A stretch of DNA of 64,000 nt from Tetrastigma voinierianum. Its lineage: Eukaryota > Streptophyta > Magnoliopsida > Vitales > Vitaceae. Made by a program: the position numbers and the translations under genes. This document shows positions 33,206 to 43,632 of the stretch, piece after piece (within the stretch, counting starts at the first letter, position 1; each line of letters begins with the position of its first letter). Under the pieces are notes generated by a model. That model had not been told where the DNA came from. It ran no database searches and saw only the letters and a program-made list of their open reading frames with translations. The stretch is from assembly GCA_016808115.1 (NCBI GenBank), contig JAEQBH010002952.1, forward strand, positions 1 through 64,000. Direction: 5' to 3'.

Positions 33206-35265
33206 TGTTTCTCTTTTCAGCCTCGGAATCTTCTTGCTATATTTTCCACTTCTTCATCTTCTTTCCCTATTTCTTCGTCCTCGTCTTAGAGAAAAATAAT
33301 TTTCTTAACACTTTTTTCTCCATGATTACTTTTGAGAGAGAAACATCCTTATATTCCTTTCATCCCTATCATAGTATTATGTTATTATTTTTATTTATTT
33401 TATATTGCATCATAATGTTCTATTTTTATAAATTTATTCTCACGGGTACTTTCGAAGCCTAGAAGCTAAAGTGAGCTCTTAGTCACTTAAAATAGATAAA
33501 TTGAATTAATAGGAAAATGGTGATTTGATTAAGGGAATCCATTTAGAAGACGACTAGAGAAAAAAAAATTACAAATATACTTAGTTTTGTTAAAAACCCA
33601 AAGAAGATAAAAATGTTTTCATTTCGACAAGTTTTACCCTTAACCACCATGGTTGCTTTTATTTTCCTCCGACTTTTTCATTTCATGTCCTTACGTTTGA
33701 ACTCTTCTTGATATTCCACCTCTTTCTGTCATAGATTATCTTTTCGATTTGATCCTCCACATCTTTCCAATTTAAAACCCATTAGTATAGGAGACATCTC
33801 AACCCTTCGTGTTGTAACTTGATGATAGTTAAGTCACAAAATAAATAGCTGCTAATGTAAGAATCTTATTAACCATCTTTAATTTATAACTTAACGATAG
33901 TTAAGTCGAATAAAATAATACGATTTAAGAACCTTGGGTTAGCCTCCCTTGATTATAACTTAAAAATAGTTAATTGAACTAACTAGTTGCGATAAAAGAA
34001 CTTTGATTTAACCCGCGAGTTGTAACTAAATGATAGTTAAGTCGAATAAAATGAGCACTAATTTAGAACCTTGGTTTAAACCCCTTTCAAGTTATAACTT
34101 AATGGTAGTTAAGTTTGGATTAAATAACTCTTTAGGCCGTAAAATAACCTTGACAACCTCTTTCAAGTTGTAACTAAATGATAGTTAAGTCCAGACCAAA
34201 TAACTACTGATTTGGAACCTTGGTTTAACCCTTCAAGTTATAACTTAATAGTAGTTAAGTCTGAATGATAAACTATTGATAAAAGAGCAGTGACTTAATC
34301 CTCACTAAGTTGTCATGGCGATGATTAAGATCAGGAATAAATAACTACTTATCTAGAACCTTGACTTAACTCCACTTAGGTTTCAAAGGACCTGACCTTC
34401 TCAACAAAGATCCTTTTTCTTCAAACATCAGGTCTCTTTCAAATTTCCATGAGCCTTGTAAATTCCAACAACTTTATTCTGAAATACTGGAACTTCCTCT
34501 TAGTATTTGCCCTCCCTTACTTTCAACCTCAATTGTTCATTCCTCCATTGGTTGGTAGGTCTCACTCTCTAATAATGAGAAATGCTCCTCCTGATTGAGG
34601 AAGCGTGTCCTGAGTCTTTGGATTAGGGCTTTTTCTCTTAGACAAATCCTCCCTCACAAACTGAAATTGAATGAGAGTTGGAGGGAAGAAATGAGGTTAG
34701 GCGTGGAGACACCTTGGAGAATGTTTTAATAAAGTGGTGTTTGAAGATTATCAAAGTAGAGTTATATTTTGCAATTTTTTATTGTCCCTTTTAAATGGGG
34801 TAATGACCTTCTAAAAACCCTGAAATTTGAAATTTGACCCTTCATCAATTTTTTATCTAATTTTGACAAAATTGTCCATCTTGTTTCCTTGCAACATGAA
34901 ATAGAAAATAGCATTTTTGTTCAAAATGGGGTTATATTTCAAAATAATAATAATGCATATGAGATGTTAGATTCATACATTTAAGGGTATTTGATGTCTT
35001 TTTAACCAATATTTCAAAGAAAAAAATCTCAAAAATATTTGGAAAAATGACTTCTTACAAAACTAACCTTGAAAATGTCACATTTGGACCAAAAAGCCCT
35101 TGAGATATAGCGTAAATTGACATTTATCCACGTCCCTATATCATATTTGTTTGAAAAAAGTGTCTTTTGCATTTAAAAAAGGTTAATTCTCTGAATAGCA
35201 TGGTTGCTCATTTTAAGCGAGTTATCGCACAAATGTTAGGTGGGATTGTTTTTCTAAATTCCCTT
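33205..35265 (-). repeat. Foldback right arm
   Basis: Mirror of 30240-32320. The plus strand carries CATCATAATGTTCTATTTTT (33408-33427) and ends at GTGGGATTGTTTTTCTAAAT. The inner 170 bases recur once more at the end of the window (63830-64000). Confidence 0.8.
33805..34385 (-). repeat. Tandem repeats in the right arm
   Basis: Reverse copy of the 31140-31725 array: units with AAGTTATAACTTAATGGTAG, AGTTAAGTC and GAACCTTGGTTTAA, about eight in number. Confidence 0.75.
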
Positions 35266-35269
35266 CTTG

Positions 35270-36455
35270 ACCCATTTTGGAAATAAATCGGAGTGGAAGG
35301 GAGTATAGTTATACCATGATACCATTTCAAAGATATAAATCAAAATCCCCTCAAATGCAGATGGAGGTTTTATTTAAAAAGCATGTGCCGTAAAAAATAA
35401 AAAATAAATAAAAAAGTAATTCTTGTTTTACTTCTTTTTTTTGAGAGGGGGGAGCTAAACACTTTAGTTATATATTACCCCACGGGACCTGAATCAACAC
35501 AAAAAACGACAGGCCCCTATATTTTTTTGTCGGGAGACGGTAATCATACAATGCAGTTTAATCTTGCAATCGACAGTAATCATACCATGATACCAAAATA
35601 ATTTTTCCCTTTTATATTCCTTCTCCTCATCTTCTAATCTATTTGAAGAAGAATATGAATCAAATATCATATTATACAATAGACATCAAAATCTTTCTTA
35701 GGATTCATGAAAACTTCTTTTTTTTTTCATTCTTAAGATACAATAATTAAGGAAAATGAAATGGTTTGTCATTCTTATCCTGCTATTCCATGTTCCAGAC
35801 TAGAGTTGTAATTTAGATTGGAGTATAATTGATCTGAGTAGCTCGAACTCGATTAAAAACCGGAGCTCGAACTATTCAGGCTTTTTTCCAAATCATTGAA
35901 ATAGATGAGTATTTCGATTCAATTGAAAAAACAATAAATAAATATACCAGGCTTGACTCGATCAACTCAGGTCGAATTGAGTTTTCAACGAATAAAGCTC
36001 AAAGTAACTGACTCGTTAACACCCTTATTCCAATATGATCAACACGCAGTGTTCCAAATCATCCCTTAGGATGTTCATGAACTTATTCATGAAAACTTTG
36101 AGTAAATCTTTTTCGAGAGTGGACATAAATGCGAGAAAATGTGATCTGATATATCCAACAAAACTCCTATACCATATGGTTTCATTTCCAATGTCCTAAG
36201 TTTTGGTATTATCTCATAGACATTTCTGACATCGTTCATGAATCAAACAATTTTAACTGTGAACTACTAGACTGGGAATTAATGGATCGATCTTTGCATT
36301 ACCTAAGAATGATCTGCGAGCTTTACAAACTTTGGCTTTTGTTCTAATTTAGGGAATCACAATAAAAAGAAGAGTTCTTGTTTAAGTGGCCAGAAGCTTT
36401 CTTTAGAAGAGGGAGATGATGATATGCCTCCATGAAAATCAGCCCAGTGAGACCT
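35270..36455. other. Spacer between the foldback element and E copy 3
   Basis: No gene. TAATCATAC words recur at 35541-35592, and an hAT-like MITE sits at 35801-36027. The remainder (36070-36455) is unclassified. Confidence 0.4.
35801..36027. mobile_element. hAT-like MITE
   Basis: Begins TAGAGTTGTAATTTAG; its end reversed reads TAAGGGTGTTAACGAGTC, so the termini are imperfect inverted repeats of TAGGGTTGTAA type. Flanks TTCCAGAC and TTCCAATA look like a worn 8-bp duplication. The inside has AGCTCGAACTCGATTAAAAA and similar GAGCTCGA words found in a common plant miniature element family. Confidence 0.5.
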
Positions 36456-37122
36456 TGGCATGTAACTTGTGGGATTGATATCATTAATTTGCCCTTGGAG
36501 CCCTGTAAGTAGTCATGTGAAAGCGTGGTGTTTTTCGTCAATCTTATTTGCGGCGTTTGTTGTGTGAGGGCAGTTCAAGCGGTGTAGTTCGATCAGTTAG
36601 AAGATATCGCATTATGATCGTGATATGTTAAAGAAGCTGGAATGGTGAATATTCTAGTCATTATATTATCAAATTTATAGATTTTATAATGACTTGCTCA
36701 TGTTATATTAACATGGATATTGTTTCATTCTTTATGGTTTAGCAATTCATCCCACAATTACAGGGGATTTAGTCGATTACGATTGTTTATCGGTAAACCT
36801 TCCTTGAGGTGTCGTGTTCATCAAACTGACTCTATGGTTTCATTTCCATAAAGCTGCTTTTATAGAAGGAATGTTTCCACATAGATACAACTCTACGGTT
36901 CTATCGAGAACTTAGAAAAGTATTAGGGAAAGGAAAAATGTTAACAAAAATGGATTTATCATGTGGAGCAGTTCCAAATCATTATGATCCTCTCTCTTGA
37001 TGCTTTGGTCTCCTAATCTTATGCTTGGATACGTCACGAGCTTTTTAAAATGAATACCTTCTAAAATTTAATACAACTTGAGGACATACAGCCCAAAGTC
37101 GGTTTCGATGTCTTCTTTTAAA

Positions 37123-37700
37123 TATAGGTAGGCTGGGCCCAGAGTAAGTTCAGGTAGTGGGCTAAAATGAGCCAAAGCCATTAGACCATTTATTTGAGCA
37201 CTTTAGTTAGCCAAACTCGATTCTATCTGGGTCACATATCAAAGAAGGCAGGACATTAAAGAATTAAAAATAAATAAATAGCAATTTTAAAATTTTATAT
37301 TTTGTAAAGTAATTCTGTTAAATATTAATAATTGTTATTGTGTTTCCTGTAAAAGACTATTTAAATAAATTATTTTAGTTATATATATATTTTTTAAATT
37401 ATTTGTCATCATATCTTATTTTATTTTATAAATAATTATTTAATAACTATTATTTTATACATAAACAACTATTTTTATAATATAAAACTAATATTATTAA
37501 CAATTAGAAAATGTGCAGTCATTAAAATTATAATAAAATGGAATTGAAATGGGCTGGCCAGTGAGCCAATAGACTGACCTACTGACTATGCTCTGGGACT
37601 ACTCAGTCGAACGATAGGCCTTAGTTCTGTCGAGCCATCATTTTCTCGACCAGGCCTCGAAATACGATTCAGTGGGTAGGAGCCCATATTCCCACCTCTA
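37123..37700. mobile_element. hAT-like non-autonomous element (copy 3, complete)
   Basis: 578 bp, flanked by an exact 8-bp duplication CTTTTAAA (37115-37122 and 37701-37708). Left end TATAGGTAGGCTGGGCCC; right end reversed TAGAGGTGGGAATATGGG. Terminal repeats of TAGRGGTGGG type, GC-rich subterminal parts and an AT-rich core fit a non-autonomous hAT element. No transposase frame. Confidence 0.8.
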
Positions 37701-38442
37701 CTTTTAAAGGCTCCATGTATATTTTGGCTCGATGTCATCATGTTTTCTTTCACTTGACATGCATGCATGAAATTGTTTCAATGGAATATTGGTAAGTAGT
37801 AGACAGAAGAAGTAAAATAAAGAGCTGAAATATATCTGTAAGGGATTAAAAAAAGAAAGATACCATGCTTCAGGTGTTTGGTATAAAGCGGCCCAATGGA
37901 AGGTGTCGACTCACGGTTTTATTTTTAAAATGTAAAATCTTAGTCACGATACGGTTTTAAGCAAAGAACACACTAGTTTGAAGACATTATTAAATGACCA
38001 CCTCTCCACAAAGATTAAAGCTTGTAAATTTGAGTTTAATCTGAACATCATACCTTTAACAGTACATTTTCAAGCGTATTAGATTGATGTTTTAAAAAAA
38101 GTATTATTTGGAATGAACCTTCATATATTAATGAGGAAAAAGAAGATACCATGCTTGGGTGTTTGGCTCGCGGATGAGTTACCCAGCATGAGGTGAGCAT
38201 ATTCGGTGTTTATCACCAGATTAGCCTTGACAATTGCAAGTCCTTTAGGCAACTCCTTTGAATCCTAGATAAACCCTGATTACTTGTTTGAAGCACAATA
38301 AGGTGCCTACTTTGTTGAACATTATTATGTCGGAAAAGAGTGACCCAAATTTGTCATGAAGCATAGGCGGGAAAGGGTATAAAATAGAAATATTTTACTA
38401 AAGACATCGAATAACCACTAAATTTGTGAATCTAGCAGGGAT

Positions 38443-38818
38443 ATGATCCACGTTGGTTCCACATAAAAGTGTAGAGTGGTATTTAGCTTGAGAGGTTCTC
38501 CACCATCCCGAAGACTAGTTTTAATTGAGCTCTCTATTTGGGTTTGGGGTACCTATCATTGGGTGCTTTCATTAAGAATGAAGTAGGCTGTGTATTTACG
38601 GAAGAAGAGCTTACCTAGTGCACGAGAGAGGGTCAGAAGTGAAATCTATCAAAGTATGGGCCATCCACGCAGGAAATTAGGTTTCTGCAGGGGTGACGTG
38701 ATGCGATCCACATCGGTTCAGCGCAGAGTGTGAAGTGGTAGTTAGGCTTGAAGTTCTCTCATATCAGTAGGTCCTTTGAGTTAGGCTCTCTGTTGGAGGC
38801 TTAGGTGCCTCCTTTCCA
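38443..38818 (+). mobile_element. TRIM-like mini LTR element in E copy 3
   Basis: Direct repeats 38443-38558 and 38699-38818 begin TGAT(GCG)ATCCAC and end CA. Immediately after the first is TTGGGTGCTTTCATT, in the place of a primer site, and GCAGGGGTGACG precedes the second. It lies at the same position in E as the copy at 1235-1604, so it entered before E was duplicated. Confidence 0.5.
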
Positions 38819-39135
38819 TGTGGGCAGCCCAGAAAAATAATCCTTTTGGACAAAAATGTCCTTTATTTCCAAGTATTTACATTGTCTTTGAAAGGGTTTG
38901 TTTTTGCAAGAAAATAAGGACATTTTGTTAAATCGAGCAATTTGATGAAGGATCATATTTCAAAAATTGGATTTTCAAAGGTCATTTAATCAAATCACCT
39001 ATAAAAAATAATGAAGGCTAGTACCCTAAGTCATTCCCTGATTCAAATGACATGATCAAAGTTTGTTATGTTTATATAAGCTATGGTAGGTGCAAAAATG
39101 TAACTAAAATACCTTTTTTTTTATGGATAAATATC

Positions 39136-39880
39136 GTGATATCTGAATGCCAACTAAAGCATGCAACCCCCCTTAAAAGGAAAATTAGTCAAGATACTAT
39201 GAATGTAAAAAGGGGTCTTTGTCTTCTATATCTCTTTCAAATTGAGTTTTAATATTTATCCTTGTCAGTGTATGGTTTGAAGGCGTTACGTACGACACGT
39301 GTTTTGCAAAATATAAACAATATGTTACAGGTACAGTTGGTAAAATTTTGATGATGACACTGTTAAAACAATGATCTCTTGTAGCTTGGGGATATTATTT
39401 ATTCTTTCAAAAAAATTATTTATTACTTAGCCTGTTTACACAAATTAATTATTCAAACAACACATCTTATACGTTGAAAAATGAACATGTTATCATTACA
39501 CGTATAAGAAGAAATGTAAATATTCATATTGATGTGGTGAAGTGCATGATATCAAATCAAAATAAACGAGTGTGACTCATGAAATTAGCATATTTGAATT
39601 TAAAGCAGCATATGTCATGATTAATAATCATACTTCTTTAAGAAATTAACCATGAAACTGCATCTGATTTTGCAAATTTGGTTTATTACTTACTAAATCA
39701 ATCAACACTAATCGATAAAACGGAAAACTATGTATCTATTACAAATAAAAACTAGCGATCTACAAAATCATACTTGCGTGATAAAATTCAATTCAATAGG
39801 AAGGCAAAATGCATAGCTAACTACATAATGGTATAAGCATCTTTTACTTTACACTCCACATTATCATCTAAACAATGTTG
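39136..39880 (-). repeat. R arm, copy 2 (inverted)
   Basis: Reverse complement of 17390-18155 and of 40770-41480. With the latter it forms an inverted pair around 39881-40769. Confidence 0.85.
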
Positions 39881-40769
39881 AATTTAATATAGCCTGAACT
39901 AAGCTACCGAGAGAAAATTAATTCCATTTCCTACAAGTTCATACATGAAAATTTTGATATCACAACGTGTACCCTTAGAGCAAATATGTGCCACCAATTT
40001 CTATTTTAACTTGACTCACTTTGAAAATATAAAAGAAGAGAATGGAGTGTAGAATCAAAGTAATACTTGAATCGAGAAAATGACTAGACAAAGCAGAAAG
40101 AAGTTATGAGCAAATGTCAAATCATGTAACCTGACACATACCACATCACAAGTGAGATCGAGCACGACCTAGATAAACGCCAGTTTGAATGATTTACCCG
40201 ATTTCAATTCTAACTTGTTGGGAAGACACTATTTATTACAATTTTATGTATATAAAATGGAGCAGTATAATGGAATCATACATTGGCAACAAATTTAAAT
40301 TCTTTCTAGTATGGCAACAAAGATCATAAAATGGAAAAGTACATAAAGAAAATTTTAATATGGGTATCATTATTATTCTTAATGTTATCAATGTACCAAG
40401 GCTCGAGATTGGTGGTATTTTAATTATCATATCTGGATTGATTCTCACAAAACAATACTTACTAACCATTTAATAAGGGTTATAACCATGATGTAAATAA
40501 AAACATTTTGACATTTTAGAGTTTATGGGACCCAGTGTTAAATTTTTTAAAAGCACATAAGGCTAATTGCCGATGTTTAAATATTTCGAGCAATTTGGGT
40601 CATCCATGATGAGTAATGTGTTTATTCATTCACGCCCTTTTTTAATGATCGATTATAGTTATTAGGACATTTATTAGTATCATTTGAGTGCTTATATTCT
40701 GCAGGGGTTACACTAGTTCTACAAATTTATTATAACTATTCATCGGCAAGCCTGTATATTTCCATAAAT
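39881..40769. other. Spacer between inverted R arms
   Basis: 0.89 kb of AT-rich sequence with no partner in the window and no coding motif. The copy of R at 17390 has the minisatellite in this position instead. Confidence 0.45.
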
Positions 40770-41480
40770 TGTTTAGATGATAATGTGGAGTGTAAGTAAA
40801 GATGCAGGTTATACCGTTATGTAGTTGTTGTAATTTTGTGTTTCGCGTTGGAAATGGAGTATCACGATCTAAGCATGTTAATAATTGCTGGTTATTTGTA
40901 ATAGATACATGGTTGGCTCATTGATGAGTGTTATTTGTTGTGGTAACAAGCAAGTGTGCAAATCGAATGTAACTATGGTCTGTAGTAAAGAAGTATGATT
41001 AGTAATCATGCATTATATGGCGGTTTTAGAGCCAGCTGTATGCTGAACTCATGAAAGTCTGTCTGAGGCCATTGTTTGATATCATGCGGTGCACCTACAT
41101 CAGGCTAGAATATTTACATTTCATACATACGTGCATGATAACGATTTCACTTTCATTTCAGCGTTATAAATATGTTGACTGGAATAATTAGCTGTAAACC
41201 TCTTAAGTAACCAAATAATTTTTTGAAAGAATAAATAACTATCTGCTGCATCGTATTTTAATGAGTATCGTGATCAAAAATTTTAGTCATATACCTCAGC
41301 ATAACAGACGATGAGCCTTTTACGTGTCGGCTTAGTACTAAATACTGCTGAACAGAGATAAATGTCAAAACTCAATTTGAAAGAGATATATAGAAAGACA
41401 CTTTTACATTCATACCTAGTATCTTGACTAATTTTCGCACTAAGGGTTACATGCTTAGTTAACATTGCATCACCAATATA
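40770..41480 (+). repeat. R arm, copy 3
   Basis: Direct copy of 17390-18155, ending near CATCACCAATAT without the E end that follows R at 18155. This marks the outer border of R. Confidence 0.8.
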
Positions 41481-41489
41481 TTAAGATGA

Positions 41490-42610
41490 AAAAGCAGTTA
41501 CAATAGACCTCAAGCGACACTTCCTCTAATCTTCCAGGAGTCATCTTTATTATCATCCATCTTTGGTACACATCCCGAAGGATTACGTATCGGAGTTCAC
41601 TTTGTTCTTTACCATACGTAGTCATCTTGAGGTTTTGCGGATGTTTTTTTCAATCATTGATTTCTCTCCAAATGGGCGCATACAGTTCAACATTGTCATT
41701 TTTTAGAACTTTCGATGATCTTGTCCCACTGAATATCTTTAAGCGATATACATTCTCGGGCTTTTCTTGAAGGTCTCATTTCCATTATCTTTGTTTACCT
41801 TTTGTTGCGGGAAGTTTATGATTCTACATCCTTGGATGTTATGAATTGCTTTTGGTGCATTTTCATTCTCTCTATTCTTTTGCGTAGGGATGGAAGGGAC
41901 AAAAGAAATTTGGCTTGATGCTACGGTTCTGAGTCTAATGATTCGAATCAGTGTTTTAGCGACAAAGAACAAAGGCGAAGAGACATATCGACCTCCTTGG
42001 GCTGTGATTCTAGGAAGGAAACCAAGAAAGCATCTGTTGGTTTGTTTGATAAATATTGTGTAAGTGGAGCAAAGACCTTCGCTAGAGAAGGATGAGCAAA
42101 TGGTGTGAGTCGACCTCTGGGAAAATATTCCTGGGCCAAATGGGAGGCTCACGAATTTTGTTTTTATGTATTGATTCGAGATGGACGACCACAGTAGGTG
42201 AAATGTTAAGTATCTGATATGTATGTTGCGGGTACAATATTGCCTCACGGAGATTACGATGAGGAGGAAGAAGAATATCGGATGTAGGTATTTTGGGGGG
42301 CTGGAATCTTGAGATTTACGGATTTGAGGAAGGCTGTGATCATTTGGGTCTGCTAAAATTACGGATATGGATACGTGAAACTGGAATTTGGTATAAGAAT
42401 ATATAAGAATTTACATGAAAGCAGGAGCTGTATTGAAGTGCATAAAGATTGTCGAGCTCTTGTGGAGGAAGTCTGATGTAGGCCTTGATGAAGCGGTAGG
42501 CTGGGTTGTTGGCTCCGTAACCGAGGTAGGAAGTTTTGTCGGGTTTGTCAGGTTGAAACATTTATTTCACGGGGAGACTTTATCCATGATCGCGGATTGG
42601 CTTAGATGAG
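41490..42610 (-). pseudogene. Coding-like sequence, minus strand, family unknown
   Basis: The minus strand keeps long open stretches in adjoining frames: 42561-42340 (DKTSYLGYGANNPAYRF), 42290-42090 (HRNLREAILYPQHTYQ), 42139-41948 (AQEYFPRGRLTPFAHPSLAK), then ISLKDIQWDKIIES and SELRYVILRDVYQRWM down to about 41495. The 169-codon frame at 42248-41739 overlaps these and is probably a shadow. Mixed, charged, low-repeat composition is more protein-like than anything else in the window, and frame changes resemble read errors. I cannot name a family. It sits next to a copy of the foldback loop, which may mean it came from the same donor. Confidence 0.4.
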
Positions 42611-42869
42611 ACATGCAAGCAAAGCGATAACGCGATACGTGAGTTGCTGTACTTTCATTTGCTCTCCGCGGGATAAACGAGAGAGTAAGGAGTTCTTTGC
42701 ACAGGAAAGACGGCTGCTGAGTAAGTGCAAGCGGCTTGAAATTTGTGATAAAGAGAAAAAAAATGAAACCAAAGGGAAAGTAATATCAGCTACTACAACA
42801 AAGCTAGTCCAGCCAGGATGCAGGAGAGTTCTATTCAAACTCTTGCGAGAAAAATTAGAGGGGACGTGG

Positions 42870-43632
42870 CTTTAAGTGAATGAGGATGAAGAAGCAGGGA
42901 ACGAGGATGAAGAAATAGGAAAGATGAAAGAAGTGGAAAATATGGGAAGAAGATTACAGGGTTGAAAAAACATTGCTTCTTGAGAAGATTAAAGTATATT
43001 CAGTAGTAAAACGTAGAAATTTGTTCTTCGATAAGAAATTACATGGGATGGGCAGTAGGAATGAAAACATGTACGGGAGAGAAACTCTTTACAAACGGGC
43101 TATTGTTCGTGGAATCACGAGTTCTTGTTGGTAGTTACGTCTTTGGAGTGGAAATGGATATTTCAGAGATGATGTTTCTCCTATATTTTGTAGATTACGT
43201 TTGAGAATTGGATAAGCGAAGAAAAATGGTCCGTGGCGGGCCCGATCTTTGCGAGTTATGAGCAGTTCTTAACGCAGTGCTAATGAGAGGTATTTCTCAC
43301 GGTAGTGCACGGTATTTGATCGGGCGTGTTAAGCAGCGGTGGTCATGGATATCAGGTTGACACCTTGGGGATATCGGCCACGGGAAAGGCGAATGCAAGC
43401 GATGATAAGATTAGTAGGACGAGGGCGGAGGAGAGGAGGAAGGAAGATTGCCATTAGATATTGTAGAAGCTTGTATTGCGAGAGAGAGATTGCTTTCTTT
43501 TGTCTCAGCCAATACCATAGACACTAGACGGAGTTTATCAAATCTTGTAAAATGAAGGAAACTGAAGAAGGAAATCTTTAAAGTGAAACCAGTCGAGAGA
43601 CAACTTTTTAGCCTCGAAAATTTGAGTATTCT
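42870..43632 (-). repeat. Copy of the foldback inner arm and loop, first part
   Basis: Reversed, it aligns with 32575-33290: the arm end GAAGAAATAGGAAAGATGA, then AATGAGAGGTATTTCTC, GATGATAAGATTA, AGATTGCCATTAGA and AATCTTGTAAAATGAAGGAA. Only about 90 bases of arm are present. It stops at TTGAGTATTCT, where RT2 is inserted. The loop sequence continues at 54641. Confidence 0.75.

Larger units (their letters stand above)
30240..35265. mobile_element. Foldback-like element with 2-kb inverted arms
   Basis: The left arm (30240-32320) is the reverse complement of the right arm (33205-35265) over their whole length. Landmarks in both are CACCTAACATTTGTG at the outer ends, AAAAAGCCCTTGA-type text, an 8-fold 70-80 bp tandem block, AACTTGTCGAAAT-type text and CATGATTACTTTTGAGAGAG at the inner ends. 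The loop is 0.88 kb. Long inverted arms with internal tandem repeats and no transposase are the layout of foldback elements, or of a long-TIR Mutator-like element. Inserted in or next to E copy 2. No target duplication could be recognised. Confidence 0.75.
36460..39135 (+). repeat. Segment E, copy 3 (most complete)
   Basis: The left 560 bases match 18280-18845, the middle matches 29119-30240 and the right 1.9 kb matches 1-1917. ATGCT at 37021-37025 is the uninterrupted target of RT1. Carries hAT-like (37123-37700) and TRIM-like (38443-38818) insertions. Ends with a T-run and ATGGATAAAT, then R' begins. Confidence 0.85.

Noticed and set aside
41739..42248. The longest open frame (169 codons, minus) as a gene
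   Set aside because: It overlaps neighbouring minus frames with more protein-like text and has Ser/Ile/Arg-rich composition typical of an out-of-frame reading.
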